Shown: positions 7,745-17,830, counted from the stretch's first letter. The stretch: DNA of 64,000 nt from an uncultured Flavobacteriales bacterium (GCA_913020155.1 CAJWBA010000002.1:62001-126000); one strand, 5' to 3'. Made by a program: numbers and translations. Notes: generated by a model not told the origin, from the letters alone.

Positions 7745-8692
7745 TTAATTTCGTTTTAGGAAATATAAAAAAAGAAATCCGGAAACCATCAATACCAAAG
7801 CTGTAAGAAGTTGGGGTTCTCCCTCAAAATTCCAAGGGGCGATGTATTCTGTTTTGAGGGCTACTATCTTATTTTTAGCAACAACTTCAAAAGATACTAC
7901 CTTTTTCCAGGGCCATATCTTGGGTAGAGCGCCTATCATAAATCCTGTCAAGACCGTCATGGTAGCAGGTTTTTGATTGTGAAATAGCCATTTGAGTATT
8001 TTTGAAAAAAGTTTCAGACCAATTACAATTCCAAGACCTATTACCAAAAGACGAGAATACACAAGCGTAAAATTTTCCCATTCAAAATTTAACAAAGCAG
8101 GAATACTGTTTTTTGAAGTGTGTATCACAACTTCATACGCCCCCAAAAGGATGTAGATTAATGAGCCAGAAATACCTGGAAGTATCATTGCGATAATTGC
8201 AATCATTGAACAAAAAAAGAGATACCCTAAACTGATTTCTCCACCATTTGTGGTTATTTGAGTAATGCCAAAGGCCACAATAAATCCTAGAATTAGAAAA
8301 AGTATTGATTTGAAATCTACGAGTTTAGTATCTTTCAGTAGTACTAGAATACTACAGCTGATTAATCCAAAGAAAAAGGACCACAACGGTATTGGGTATT
8401 CTTGGAGAAGGAAATGTATGATTCCCGAAAAAAGTATGATGCTGACCCCAATTCCGAGTATTAGAGGAAAAAGAAAGTTACCGTTAATACTTTTCCACAA
8501 GGATGTAAATCCTTCTTTTTTGAGTATCAAAAGCGAATGGATTCCTAGTTGATCTACCGTTGTAATTAATTCTTCATAAACACCTGTAATCAAGGCTATT
8601 GTTCCTCCAGAAACTCCTGGAATAACATCCGCTATTCCCATGGCTAAACCTTTGAAAAAGAGGCTTAATTTTGTATTTGAGTTTCTTTTCAA
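7745..8692 (-). CDS. DUF368 membrane protein (PopT-type polyprenyl-phosphate transporter family), copy 1
   Basis: This 315-residue polytopic membrane protein carries the canonical DUF368 motif GIADVIPGVSGGTIALITG and the second motif MILPGISGSLIYILLGAYE. Family knowledge (PopT) points to flipping of undecaprenyl phosphate back to the cytoplasmic face. It is the better match to the consensus of the two tandem copies. A loop with WPWKKV near residue 265 is shared with copy 2 (WPWKRV). It is followed 10 bp later by copy 2 and preceded by a TPR gene at 24 bp, all in one apparent operon with aroE. Confidence 0.9.
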   Translation of the reverse strand: MKRNSNTKLSLFFKGLAMGIADVIPGVSGGTIALITGVYEELITTVDQLGIHSLLILKKEGFTSLWKSINGNFLFPLILGIGVSIILFSGIIHFLLQEYPIPLWSFFFGLISCSILVLLKDTKLVDFKSILFLILGFIVAFGITQITTNGGEISLGYLFFCSMIAIIAMILPGISGSLIYILLGAYEVVIHTSKNSIPALLNFEWENFTLVYSRLLVIGLGIVIGLKLFSKILKWLFHNQKPATMTVLTGFMIGALPKIWPWKKVVSFEVVAKNKIVALKTEYIAPWNFEGEPQLLTALVLMVSGFLFLYFLKRN

Positions 8693-8716
8693 AAAATGAT
8701 TTTCAGTAATATGAAA

Positions 8717-10084
8717 TTAGTGGTTATTGAATATTCTTCTAAAGTCTGGAAAAAACTCTAGGAAGGATTCTGAAGGTTCTTTCTTCTTTTTACAGAGGTC
8801 TTGAATAAAAAAATCAGCTTCATTTAAACGACTTAATTTTTGATAACTGGCAGCAATCCGAAAATCTAATTCTTCCTCATTGGGATAAAATTCTTTCGCT
8901 TGAAGACCAACGGTAATCAATTTTTCCCATTCGTTTAAGAAGATGAGTGTATTCATCCACTCAATCCAAATTTTAAGTTCATAATTACCCAGTTCGATAG
9001 TATTTTGATATGCAATTTCTGCCTCAATGTATTTTCCGACAGTTTGAAGTAAAAGAGCATTTCTTTTGTTGTATTCTAAGCTATTTTCGTTTAGCAGAAG
9101 TGCTTTATCTGTATAGTGTAAGGCTTTTTTTACATCCTCTTTATTAATGTAAAAATCGATTAATGCGATCCAGCTTTTTTCATTTGAGGGATCTTCTTGC
9201 ACCGATTTTTTATAGTATTGAATTGCCAACATATCGTTTCCAAGTCTTTGATGACATTTTCCTATTCTCAAATAGGCATAAGCACTGGGATCGTCGATTT
9301 GAATTGAGATTTGATAATTTTCAATGGCCTCATTTGTTCTACCCATTTTTTCCAAAACTTTGCCTTTTTCAATATAGGCTCCTGTAAACTGATCCTCAGA
9401 AATGATTGCAAAATCAAAGGCATTCAGAGCATCTTTATCACGATCTAAGTTGAGATACTGCTTTCCGATTTCATGCCAAGCAATTTCGTTGTATGGGTTT
9501 TTTTCTAAAATTTTATTGAGTACCTCAATTGCCTGTTCGTACTCTCTGAGAAATTCGAAACAAAATAAAAGGTTGTAGAGTACTTGGTAATCTTCAGGAT
9601 CTTGTTCTATGCAAAGTTTAAAGTATTCTATTGCCTCACTGTACTTTTCTATGACCATGAACTCCATACCCAGAAGACACCATATCTCGATCAATTCTTC
9701 GGAGTGTTTTAGAGACTCCAGTAACAAATCAATTGCAGCTTGGTGATTTTTATTTTTTGAAAAAATCGTGGCCCTTTGCACAAAAGTTTCTTGATTTTTA
9801 GGGTCAATTTCTTCAATTGATTCTAGTAGAAGTTTGGCATCCTCATATGCTCCATCAAAAATCAAAAGTTCAGATTTTAAAAGCAGTAGTTCGCTGTGGA
9901 TGGGATGTTGTTTAGTTGCTAATTGTATCGCTTTTTTTGCTAAATTAATTTCGCCTGAATCAATGTAATATTGAACAATAGATTCGAAATCTTCAGCATC
10001 AAAGAAGTATATTTCATTGGTTTTGAGCATTTGCTCAAACCGCGGTATCGGTGAATCGGAATTATTCGAAAAAGGGTCCTGCAT
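8717..10084 (-). CDS. Tetratricopeptide-repeat protein
   Basis: The 455-residue product consists almost entirely of TPR-like helix pairs from about residue 45 onward; clear units include LFCFEFLREYEQAIEVLNKI, WHEIGKQYLNLDRDKDALNAF and AYLRIGKCHQRLGNDMLAIQYY. There is no signal peptide, so it should be cytoplasmic or bound to a partner. TPR arrays scaffold protein complexes, and the ligand cannot be predicted. It lies in the minus-strand run between the aminotransferase and the DUF368 pair, an order I recognise as common in Flavobacteria. Confidence 0.85.
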   Translation of the reverse strand: MQDPFSNNSDSPIPRFEQMLKTNEIYFFDAEDFESIVQYYIDSGEINLAKKAIQLATKQHPIHSELLLLKSELLIFDGAYEDAKLLLESIEEIDPKNQETFVQRATIFSKNKNHQAAIDLLLESLKHSEELIEIWCLLGMEFMVIEKYSEAIEYFKLCIEQDPEDYQVLYNLLFCFEFLREYEQAIEVLNKILEKNPYNEIAWHEIGKQYLNLDRDKDALNAFDFAIISEDQFTGAYIEKGKVLEKMGRTNEAIENYQISIQIDDPSAYAYLRIGKCHQRLGNDMLAIQYYKKSVQEDPSNEKSWIALIDFYINKEDVKKALHYTDKALLLNENSLEYNKRNALLLQTVGKYIEAEIAYQNTIELGNYELKIWIEWMNTLIFLNEWEKLITVGLQAKEFYPNEEELDFRIAASYQKLSRLNEADFFIQDLCKKKKEPSESFLEFFPDFRRIFNNH

Positions 10085-10163
10085 ATGAAAATGTTACTAT
10101 AATAAAGTTAAATAGAAGTCTGTCATTTTTTAGAGTTGTTCTGGATTGTTTTTAACAAAGTAA

Positions 10164-11363
10164 TTAACAGGATTCCCTTAGGATTTCATCAAATATCTCA
10201 TTTAGTATTGCACAACCTTTTTTAATTTCTACTATTGAAATATTTAAGGGTGGTGAAATTCGAATGGCTTTTTTTTCCCAAAGTAACCAAAATAGGAGTA
10301 AGCCTTTTTCCTTAGATTTTAGTACAACCTTATTGGCTATTTCTAAGGTTTCAAAGAGTGGAGCTAGCATCAGTCCTTTTCCGTTTATTTGCTTTACCAA
10401 AGGGTGTTTTAATAGTTTTCTAAATAGCTTTTCTTTTTCTGGGATGGTTTCAATTATTTTTTCTTTTTTTAGAACAACTAGATTTTCAAGTGCGGCAGCT
10501 GAAACAACAGGATTGCCACCAAAAGTAGTAATATGACCCAGCTTAGGGTTTTCACTCAATAAATTCATAAACTTTTCGGAACTGCTAAATGCTCCAATGG
10601 GCAGACCTCCTCCCATTCCTTTTCCCATTACTAAAATATCTGGAATAACTCCGTAATGTTCAAATCCAAATAGTTTTCCTGTTCTCCCGAATCCGGACTG
10701 AATCTCATCTAATATGAGAAGAGCTCCAACAGAGTCACATCGTTTTTTCACTTTTTTTAAATAGCTGTTTTTTGGGGTTACAAAACCTGCACCTCCTTGT
10801 ATGGTCTCTAATACTACAGCTGCAGTTTTAGTTGTTATTTTCTCAAGATCGTTTAGATCATTAAATTGTATGAATTGTACTCCAGTCAGTAAAGGGCGAT
10901 ATGCTTTTTTTTGTTGTTCTGCTCCTAGTAGGCTCAAAGCCCCGTGTGTGCTTCCGTGATAAGCATTATGAGCTGCAATTAATTCTGCTCTTCCAGTTAC
11001 TCTTTTTGCTAATTTTATTGCTCCTTCTATCGCTTCAGTTCCAGAGTTTACTAAATAGGTGACTTCTAATTTTTTTGGCAGTACGCCAGCAAGTTCTTTA
11101 GCAAGATTTACGCTTGGTTCTTGAGCAAATTCTCCATAGACCATAACATGTAAATAGCGGTTAGTTTGTTTTTTTATGGCGGCTACAATTTTAGGGTGAC
11201 AATGTCCTAGTGTACAAGCCGAAACACCAGCAATAAAATCTAAATAGGATTTCCCATCGCTATCATAGACATAACTTCCTTTGGCGTAATCAATTGTAAT
11301 TCCAAGAGGATAGGGGGTAGTTTTTGCCTGATATTTCAAAAAATCCTCTCTTAAACTTTTCAT
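10164..11363 (-). CDS. Class III aminotransferase (acetylornithine/aspartate aminotransferase family)
   Basis: This is a 399-residue fold-type I PLP enzyme. It shows LVNSGTEAIEGAIKLAKRVTGR, the phosphate-binding region, LILDEIQSGFGRTG with the PLP-contacting Asp, and VMGKGMGGGLPIGAF with the Schiff-base Lys. Class III enzymes transfer the terminal amino group of ornithine, GABA and similar compounds; the exact substrate is not clear and no arginine genes are adjacent, so I give no symbol. Its start overlaps the OstA-like gene stop by four bases, suggesting coupled translation. Confidence 0.85.
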   Translation of the reverse strand: MKSLREDFLKYQAKTTPYPLGITIDYAKGSYVYDSDGKSYLDFIAGVSACTLGHCHPKIVAAIKKQTNRYLHVMVYGEFAQEPSVNLAKELAGVLPKKLEVTYLVNSGTEAIEGAIKLAKRVTGRAELIAAHNAYHGSTHGALSLLGAEQQKKAYRPLLTGVQFIQFNDLNDLEKITTKTAAVVLETIQGGAGFVTPKNSYLKKVKKRCDSVGALLILDEIQSGFGRTGKLFGFEHYGVIPDILVMGKGMGGGLPIGAFSSSEKFMNLLSENPKLGHITTFGGNPVVSAAALENLVVLKKEKIIETIPEKEKLFRKLLKHPLVKQINGKGLMLAPLFETLEIANKVVLKSKEKGLLLFWLLWEKKAIRISPPLNISIVEIKKGCAILNEIFDEILRESC

Positions 11364-12982
11364 TCCTTAACATTAGGATTTACAGGAGTCATAGATTGTT
11401 CTACTTCATCAACTTTGAATAAGTCTCCAAAGGTTTTTGGTTTTTCATTTTCTCTCCATAAAAATCCTTTCAATTTTCTTAGATTTTTATCGATTTGTTT
11501 TTCAGGAAATACTTCTCCATCTGGACTTACATAAAAGGAGATTTCATTAATTTCATTGTTTAAGAACACGATATCCAAAGCACTACAAATGGTTTTGTTG
11601 ATTCCAATAAGCTCACCTTCTTCGGAGTACAAATAATAAATTACCATAGTATTCTTAATGACATCTAAATTTTTTAGGGCTCCCTCTTCAAAATTTCCAT
11701 AAAGCTCACTTCCAACTATTTGGTTGTAACCATCATTACTCAGAGTGTCTTTTTCAATGATGAAGGCATTTCCGAAAATCTGAAGGGAATCTAATTTTTT
11801 TTCAGCATTCTTTGTTAACAAATGAATTACCTCTCCACTCATTTGACTGGCACCAAACCATAGGACAGGATTTCTTATGTTTTTTTCATCATCGCTGAGA
11901 ATTTGAGCTTGTTTTTTGGTCAGAGGTCTTTTGTGTAATTCTATTTTTCCAATCTGATCGTCCAAATACAAAGAGTCTGATTTACCTCGAATGTCGGATT
12001 TAAAAATTTTGACTCCATAATAACCTCTTAATACTCGGTGTTCTGGAGGTCCAGTTCCAATCAACGTATCTGCTTTTATGAAGAGGGAGTCGTTTTGTAA
12101 AATGTTTATAGCGTATGCTTTTCTTGTGATTATTGCAGAATCTTTTGCCTTAAAAATTTCAGCAAAATTCCCGTAAATAATAGATTTGTTGATGGTATCG
12201 GTTATCGATACATCATAATTTGCCGATGCATATTCCCTATCATTTTCAAAATACAGGCTATCTCCTTCAATTATTTTTTGGTTGTAATTGATCAATGCGT
12301 TTTGTTTGAAATTCCCTCGCTGCGCATCTAAGTTGTAAAATCCCCGTTCGCAATAAATATCATAATCAGCTCCTACGATTTTTGTTGGTCCGTACAAAAA
12401 GGCTTTGTTTGTCTCAGTAAAATAATCTAATTGAGTGGAGGTTACGCAGTACTCTGGATTATTGATTCGTACATTAGAAATAAATTGATATTTTTTTTCA
12501 TTCATAAAATACTTTCCGCGATTACTTTTCAAAATACTGGCACTGTCAACTATTGTACCAGGGGTCTCATAATAGGCTACGTTTTTATTCCGATCGAGGT
12601 AAAGGGTGTCCGTTTCAAGGGTCATGTCAGGTTGTTTGAGAAAAACATTACCCCATGCTTTCGCTTTTCCATTTGCACCATCATATTCTAAGTATTCACT
12701 GGTCATGCGTAAGGTATCTCCTTGAGTAAAAACGACTTTACCTTCAGCTTCAAAAAAGTTTTTTTTGGAATAAAAGAAGGATTTATCCGAAACAACCAAC
12801 GCACCTTTGTGAAAAAGATGTACCCTCGTGTCTCCTATTTTTAGTAAAATATTCGCCTCAGGATATAAGGCTTCATCTTTTTCGAAAGAACCTGCTTGCC
12901 GAATTTCTACAATCTTAGGTTCTTGCGCAGTTGCATATTGGCTCATACAACCCAGTAAAAACAAAAAAACAAGTTTTTTCAT
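11360..12982 (-). CDS. OstA-like periplasmic protein (LptA/LptD N-terminal fold)
   Basis: The 540-residue protein begins with a signal peptide (MKKLVFLFLLGCMSQYATAQ, cleavage after AQ) and contains OstA/LptA-type beta-jellyroll repeats such as FEAEGKVVFTQGDTLRMTSEYLEYD and AWGNVFLKQPDMTLETDTLYLD. This fold shields the lipid A part of lipopolysaccharide during periplasmic transport; a role in LPS transport is likely but the C-terminal LptD barrel is absent. The middle contains more repeat blades with YSADYD-like spacing. It heads a group with the aminotransferase and TPR genes and follows purA by 30 bp. Confidence 0.85.
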   Translation of the reverse strand: MKKLVFLFLLGCMSQYATAQEPKIVEIRQAGSFEKDEALYPEANILLKIGDTRVHLFHKGALVVSDKSFFYSKKNFFEAEGKVVFTQGDTLRMTSEYLEYDGANGKAKAWGNVFLKQPDMTLETDTLYLDRNKNVAYYETPGTIVDSASILKSNRGKYFMNEKKYQFISNVRINNPEYCVTSTQLDYFTETNKAFLYGPTKIVGADYDIYCERGFYNLDAQRGNFKQNALINYNQKIIEGDSLYFENDREYASANYDVSITDTINKSIIYGNFAEIFKAKDSAIITRKAYAINILQNDSLFIKADTLIGTGPPEHRVLRGYYGVKIFKSDIRGKSDSLYLDDQIGKIELHKRPLTKKQAQILSDDEKNIRNPVLWFGASQMSGEVIHLLTKNAEKKLDSLQIFGNAFIIEKDTLSNDGYNQIVGSELYGNFEEGALKNLDVIKNTMVIYYLYSEEGELIGINKTICSALDIVFLNNEINEISFYVSPDGEVFPEKQIDKNLRKLKGFLWRENEKPKTFGDLFKVDEVEQSMTPVNPNVKE

Positions 12983-13012
12983 GAAATCTAAGTTGTTGTA
13001 ATTAATTATGGT

Positions 13013-14284
13013 CTAGCGGAAAATTGTTTGTTTACGATCGGGCCCTACAGAAACTATTTTGATGGGTGTTTCCAATTCTTTTTCAAGATAAACGATGTAG
13101 TTATTAAATTCTTCTGGAAACTGATCTTCAGAAGCTAATTTGGTAAGATCTTCTTCCCACCCAGGAAGTTCTAGGTACTCAGGTGTTACATGTTCCGGTT
13201 CTATACTAAAAGGCAAGTGTTTTATTGATCCTTCCTTTGTTTTGTATGATGTACATATTTTAATGGTTTTGAATCCAGAAAGTACATCTCCTTTCATCAT
13301 CATCAACTGCGTAACACCATTAATACGTATTGCATATTTGAGTGCAACTAGATCAATCCAGCCACATCTTCTGGCACGTCCTGTAGTAGCTCCAAATTCC
13401 ATTCCTACTTTTCCCATTCGTTCCCCATCTGCATCAAAGAGTTCAGTTGGAAAAGGACCGCTTCCTACTCGGGTAGCATAGGCTTTAAAAATCCCAAAAA
13501 CATCTCCAATTGAATTTGGAGCAATGCCCAATCCTGTACAAGCTCCTGCAGCTGTTGTTGAGGACGAGGTTACAAACGGATAAGTTCCAAAATCAATATC
13601 TAGGAGGGAACCCTGTGCACCTTCTGCCAAAACTTTTTTTCCTTGTTTGATGGCATTGTGTAGTAAGTTTTCACTGTCAACAATAGGTAATTTTTTCAAC
13701 TCTTCTATGGCGCTGAAAAAGACTTTTTCCAGTACGGGTAGGTCAAATTCTAATTTCCCTTCGTAGTATTCAAGCATTTTCAAATGCTTGGTTTTAAGGT
13801 TTTTATATCGTTCTTTCCAATCGGGAAGTAAGATGTCTCCAACACGTATTCCGTTTCGTCCAGTTTTATCCATGTAGGTTGGACCTATACCCTTGAGGGT
13901 TGATCCAATCTTGGCTTTCCCTTTTGAAGCTTCGGATGCTGCGTCTAACATGCGGTGCGTCGGAAGAATCAAATGTGCCTTTTTGGAGATAAAAAGCTTT
14001 TTTGGAAAGTCAATTTTAAATGGAATTAGTTTTTCAATCTCTGATTGGAAAATCACAGGATCAATAACAACTCCATTTCCAATTAAATTTAGTGCGGTAG
14101 GATGAAAAATCCCTGAGGGAATGGTGTGTAATACGTGAGAAAGACCATCGAATTTCAGGGTATGGCCTGCATTAGGTCCTCCCTGGAAACGAGCAATTAT
14201 ATTATAATTTTTGGTAAGGACATCTACAATTTTACCTTTTCCTTCATCTCCCCATTGGAGTCCTAGTAATAAGTCAACAGACAT
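13013..14284 (-). CDS. purA: Adenylosuccinate synthase
   Basis: PurA joins IMP and aspartate using GTP in the first committed step to AMP. The 423-residue product has the GTP/IMP loop LGLQWGDEGKGKIVD at the N-terminus with the catalytic Asp, NAGHT with the catalytic His, GSTLKGIGPTYMDK and the C-terminal GATTGRARRCGWID. The length and motif order are normal. It follows the Fur-family gene by 15 bp on the same strand, suggesting cotranscription. Confidence 0.97.
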   Translation of the reverse strand: MSVDLLLGLQWGDEGKGKIVDVLTKNYNIIARFQGGPNAGHTLKFDGLSHVLHTIPSGIFHPTALNLIGNGVVIDPVIFQSEIEKLIPFKIDFPKKLFISKKAHLILPTHRMLDAASEASKGKAKIGSTLKGIGPTYMDKTGRNGIRVGDILLPDWKERYKNLKTKHLKMLEYYEGKLEFDLPVLEKVFFSAIEELKKLPIVDSENLLHNAIKQGKKVLAEGAQGSLLDIDFGTYPFVTSSSTTAAGACTGLGIAPNSIGDVFGIFKAYATRVGSGPFPTELFDADGERMGKVGMEFGATTGRARRCGWIDLVALKYAIRINGVTQLMMMKGDVLSGFKTIKICTSYKTKEGSIKHLPFSIEPEHVTPEYLELPGWEEDLTKLASEDQFPEEFNNYIVYLEKELETPIKIVSVGPDRKQTIFR

Positions 14285-14299
14285 GTATGCGTATGTTAT

Positions 14300-14749
14300 T
14301 TAAGATTCTTTTTTTGTGCCGTAAAAGTATAAAGAATGATGATGAATGTCAAGATTAAATACTTCTTCTATTGTTTTTTTAATACTTTGAATTCTGGGAT
14401 CACAAAATTCTTTTACTTCTCCAGTATCTGTAAGTATTACGTGGTCATGTTGTCTGTCAAAAAAGGACTTTTCATACTGAGCTTGATTGTTTCCAAATTG
14501 GTGTTTTCTTACCAATCTAGAATCAAGTAGTAATTCAATTGTATTGTACAGGGTAGCTCTACTAACGCGATAATTTTTATTTTTCATCATTATGTAAAGC
14601 GACTCGATATCAAAATGATCTTTGCTCTCATATATTTCGTGGAGAATAGCAAAACGTTCAGGAGTTTTACGATGTTTATTTTGATCTAAAAATTTAATAA
14701 ACACATTCTTTACAATTTCTTGAGGATTCTGTGTTTCTATCATATTCAT
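14300..14749 (-). CDS. Fur-family transcriptional regulator
   Basis: The 149-residue protein (147 if it starts at the second ATG) has the Fur winged helix ([21 protein letters not shown], then [21 protein letters not shown]) and the dimerisation domain [18 protein letters not shown] with the metal ligands, followed by [10 protein letters not shown]. These fit a metal- or peroxide-sensing Fur/PerR paralogue. The usual paired CxxC structural zinc motifs are not evident, with only one Cys in view. It precedes purA and follows relA/spoT on the same strand. Confidence 0.9.
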   Translation of the reverse strand: MNMIETQNPQEIVKNVFIKFLDQNKHRKTPERFAILHEIYESKDHFDIESLYIMMKNKNYRVSRATLYNTIELLLDSRLVRKHQFGNNQAQYEKSFFDRQHDHVILTDTGEVKEFCDPRIQSIKKTIEEVFNLDIHHHSLYFYGTKKES

Positions 14750-14760
14750 GGTTTAAAATA

Positions 14761-14768
14761 CAAAGGTA
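14761..14768 (-). promoter_or_regulatory. Candidate -7 box of the Fur-family gene
   Basis: The minus strand reads TACCTTTG, a match to TAnnTTTG, 11 nt before the first ATG of the regulator. It lies in the 31-bp gap after the relA/spoT gene. No TTG -33 element lies at the usual distance, so support is moderate. Confidence 0.35.
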
Positions 14769-14780
14769 CCTTTTCTTTGG

Positions 14781-16982
14781 CTATTCTCGGGTAACTTTTT
14801 CAATTCCATTTATTTTTAACAGATTATTAACCAGTTTGTTTAGGGTTGTTTTGTTTTTCACATGAACATTTATACTTCCTTTGAAGAGACCTTCGTCAGT
14901 ATCAAAGTTAATTTTGTATATATCAACATTCATGTTGTTTGATATTACTCTGGTTACTTGATTGACTAGTCCAATATTATCAATACCACTAAGTTTTAGC
15001 TTGGCGCTAAAGCGTTGTTCAGAGGAATCGATCCACCATGCTGGTAATACCCGATAAGCGAAGTTTGATTGCAGAGAAAGTGCATTTGGACAATCATGAC
15101 GATGAACTTTAACTCCATCGTTGATTGTTAGAAAACCAAAAACTTTATCCCCAGCAATTGGTGTACAACATTTTGATAAGGAATAGGGTAGTTCTTCTTT
15201 GTTTTTACCAAAAACTAATTTATCGTAATTGGAGGTAAATTCATCTCTATCATTGATTTTGGTTCGAGTACTCGAACCAATTCTTTTTTTAATGAAATTG
15301 ATGAAGGTATTGCTATAACTAGCCGCAAACTCTTTAATTTTCTTGTTATCTACGGTACCAATTCCAACTCTGTAAAACAAATCCAAACTTGTGTTGACCT
15401 TAAAATAGCTAACAAGTCTTCTGGTGGTTTTATCGTTGAGGGTGATGCGGAGTTGTTTGAGTTTTCTTCTTAATAGTTCTTTTCCATCTTCAGCAATGCG
15501 TTTTTTTTCTTCGTTTATTGCTGATTTTATTCTGGAGCGCGCCCTTGAGGTAATAACGTGATCCAACCAGTTGGCGGTGGGTTTAGAATTAACTGAGGTG
15601 ATGATTTCTATATTTTCACCACTCTTGAGGGTTCTACTAAGGGGGACTAATTTTCCATTAATTCTTGCTCCTCTAGCTCTGTAACCAACTTCTGTATGAA
15701 TACTAAATGCGAAATCTAGAACCGAAGAACCATTTGGCAGTGACTTTAGTTCCCCTTGAGGTGTAAACACAAAAATTTCCTCTGAATACAAATTAAGTTT
15801 GAAGTCTTCAACAAAGTCTACTGCATTACCTTCTTTATTTTCTAGGACTTCTTGTATACGATTCAACCAAGATTCAATACCATTTTCTTTTTGTTCTCCA
15901 TGTTTGTATCGGAAGTGTGCGGCATAGCCCTTTTCTGCAATTTCATGCATTCGCTCCGATCGAATTTGTACTTCAATCCATTTGCTGTTTGGCCCCATTA
16001 CCGTAATATGAAGAGACTCATATCCGTTTGATTTTGGTGATGAAATCCAATCCCGGAGTCGAGTAGGGTTCGGTGTAAAGTGATCGGTTATGATGGAATA
16101 AATTTTCCAAGCCAAAAACTTTTCGTTTTTAGGAGTCGATTTGTAAACTATTCGGATTGCAAATTTATCAAATACTCCTTTGTAAGGAATATTTTGTTTT
16201 TGCATTTTTTTATGAATTGAAAATATAGATTTGCTTCGTCCTTTGATAAAATATTTAAGACGTTCTCCTTGGAGTGATTTTTCAACAAAGGCTGAAAAAT
16301 CTTTGATGTATTTTTTTTGTTCCTCTTGGCTTTCTTCAATTTTATCTTTAATTGCTTTAAAACGAAGAGGTTCTGTATATTTTAAACTTAGGTCTTCAAG
16401 CTCTGTTTTTATGTTGTACATTCCAATTCTATGAGCAATTGGAGCGTAGATGTAAAGGGTTTCGGAGGCAATTTTGACTTGTTTGTATTCCGGCATGGAA
16501 TCCATGGTTTGCATGTTGTGTAAACGGTCTGCAATTTTGATGATGATAACTCGAATATCATCATTGAGTGTCAAAAGCATTTTACGAAAATTCTCTGCTT
16601 GAAGAGAAATATCGGTATCTTTTTTGAGTCTTGAAATTTTAGTCAATCCATGAACAATCTTAGCTACGGTGTTTCCAAAAATACGTTCAATGTCATTTAA
16701 GGAATATTCGGTATCCTCTATGGTGTCATGAAGTAAAGCTGCGGCAATTGACGTTGCGTCTAACCCAATTTCTGAGGCTACTATTTTGGCTACTGAAATA
16801 GGATGGAAAATGTAAGCTTCACCCGATTTACGCCTTTGCTCTTTATGGGCATCAACGGCGGTGTCAAAAGCTAAACGAATTAGTTTTTTGTCTTCCTTAG
16901 TGAGTTGGAGGTAACTGATACGAAGAAGCTCCTTGTATTGCTTGGCAATTTCTTTATTTTCTAGTTGTTCATCAACAATCAT
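14781..16982 (-). CDS. Bifunctional (p)ppGpp synthetase/hydrolase (RelA/SpoT family)
   Basis: The 733-residue enzyme has the standard long RSH layout. It opens with an HD hydrolase domain (AALLHDTIEDTEYS about residue 80), then the synthetase domain with ISSPKSNGYESLHITV, followed by a TGS domain (VFTPQGELKSLPNGSSVLDFAF) and a C-terminal ACT domain with RVISNNMNVDIYKIN. Retention of the HD motif means it can both make and degrade the alarmone. It lies between the methyltransferase and Fur-family genes. Confidence 0.94.
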   Translation of the reverse strand: MIVDEQLENKEIAKQYKELLRISYLQLTKEDKKLIRLAFDTAVDAHKEQRRKSGEAYIFHPISVAKIVASEIGLDATSIAAALLHDTIEDTEYSLNDIERIFGNTVAKIVHGLTKISRLKKDTDISLQAENFRKMLLTLNDDIRVIIIKIADRLHNMQTMDSMPEYKQVKIASETLYIYAPIAHRIGMYNIKTELEDLSLKYTEPLRFKAIKDKIEESQEEQKKYIKDFSAFVEKSLQGERLKYFIKGRSKSIFSIHKKMQKQNIPYKGVFDKFAIRIVYKSTPKNEKFLAWKIYSIITDHFTPNPTRLRDWISSPKSNGYESLHITVMGPNSKWIEVQIRSERMHEIAEKGYAAHFRYKHGEQKENGIESWLNRIQEVLENKEGNAVDFVEDFKLNLYSEEIFVFTPQGELKSLPNGSSVLDFAFSIHTEVGYRARGARINGKLVPLSRTLKSGENIEIITSVNSKPTANWLDHVITSRARSRIKSAINEEKKRIAEDGKELLRRKLKQLRITLNDKTTRRLVSYFKVNTSLDLFYRVGIGTVDNKKIKEFAASYSNTFINFIKKRIGSSTRTKINDRDEFTSNYDKLVFGKNKEELPYSLSKCCTPIAGDKVFGFLTINDGVKVHRHDCPNALSLQSNFAYRVLPAWWIDSSEQRFSAKLKLSGIDNIGLVNQVTRVISNNMNVDIYKINFDTDEGLFKGSINVHVKNKTTLNKLVNNLLKINGIEKVTRE

Positions 16983-17025
16983 TCAGTAGTAAATTACGGA
17001 AACTAATTAAGCTTCCACAAATTTC

Positions 17026-17826
17026 TCATAAATTTCTTTGACGAATTGCTTCAAAAAGTATTATTCCGGCTGCTACAGATACATTTAACGAGTCATTTAA
17101 TCCTTTCATTGGGATTATGATATGATGCTCACTTTGGTTACACCAACTCTCTGAAAGACCAGTATCTTCAGTTCCAACTGCTATTGCAGTGGCCGTTGTA
17201 AAATCTTCTTTGGTGTAGAGTTTTGCTTCTTGTGATAGCGCTGCACTGTAAAGTTTTATTTTGTTGGATTCTAAAAATTGAAAAACTTCTTCATTACTTG
17301 TTATAGCAATTGGTATTGAAAAGAGACAACCTACACTGGATCGTATTACATTGGGATTGTACAAGTCAGTTTTGGGATTGGTAATGATCAATGCATCAAA
17401 TTTACCAGCATCTATAGTCCTTGCCAAGGCACCAATATTCCCTGGTTTTTCTGGGGATTCAGCAATTAAAATTAGAGGGTTTTCTTTAAGTTGAAGCTCG
17501 CATAGACGATGTTCTTTTTTTTGTGCGATCGCCAGTGCCTCACTGGTATTGGTTCGGTAACACAAAGATTTAAACAAAGGTTTAGCTAGTTGATGAAGCT
17601 CAACCTTTAGACCCATCAGTTTTTGTGTTAAAAGTTTTATCTTTTGGGATTGATATTCTTCAGGCACATAAAGTTCTTCTATTTTGTAGCCGGCACGAAG
17701 TGCATATTTGATTTCTTTTACACCTTCAATTACAAATTGATTGTTTTCTTTTCTTTTTTTAAGTTTTTCTTGTAAGGCTTTGAGGATTTTTATTTTAGGG
17801 TTTTGAGCACTCGAAATATATCCCAT
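17026..17826 (-). CDS. TrmH/SpoU family RNA 2'-O-methyltransferase
   Basis: The 266-residue protein carries the SpoU SAM-knot motifs in order: ESPEKPGNIGALARTIDAGK, NPNVIRSSVGCLFSIPI, VGTEDTGLSESW and IPMKGLNDSLNVSVAAGIILFEA. An N-terminal substrate-binding domain (about residues 1-90, KRKENNQFVIEGVKEIKYAL) is typical. It methylates ribose 2'-OH in rRNA or tRNA; the target cannot be told from sequence. It follows an amidohydrolase gene by 4 bp. Confidence 0.9.
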   Translation of the reverse strand: MGYISSAQNPKIKILKALQEKLKKRKENNQFVIEGVKEIKYALRAGYKIEELYVPEEYQSQKIKLLTQKLMGLKVELHQLAKPLFKSLCYRTNTSEALAIAQKKEHRLCELQLKENPLILIAESPEKPGNIGALARTIDAGKFDALIITNPKTDLYNPNVIRSSVGCLFSIPIAITSNEEVFQFLESNKIKLYSAALSQEAKLYTKEDFTTATAIAVGTEDTGLSESWCNQSEHHIIIPMKGLNDSLNVSVAAGIILFEAIRQRNL

Positions 17827-17830
17827 CTTT

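Noticed and set aside
8265-8552. 95-aa plus-strand ORF
   Set aside because: Shadow of the DUF368 gene on the minus strand.
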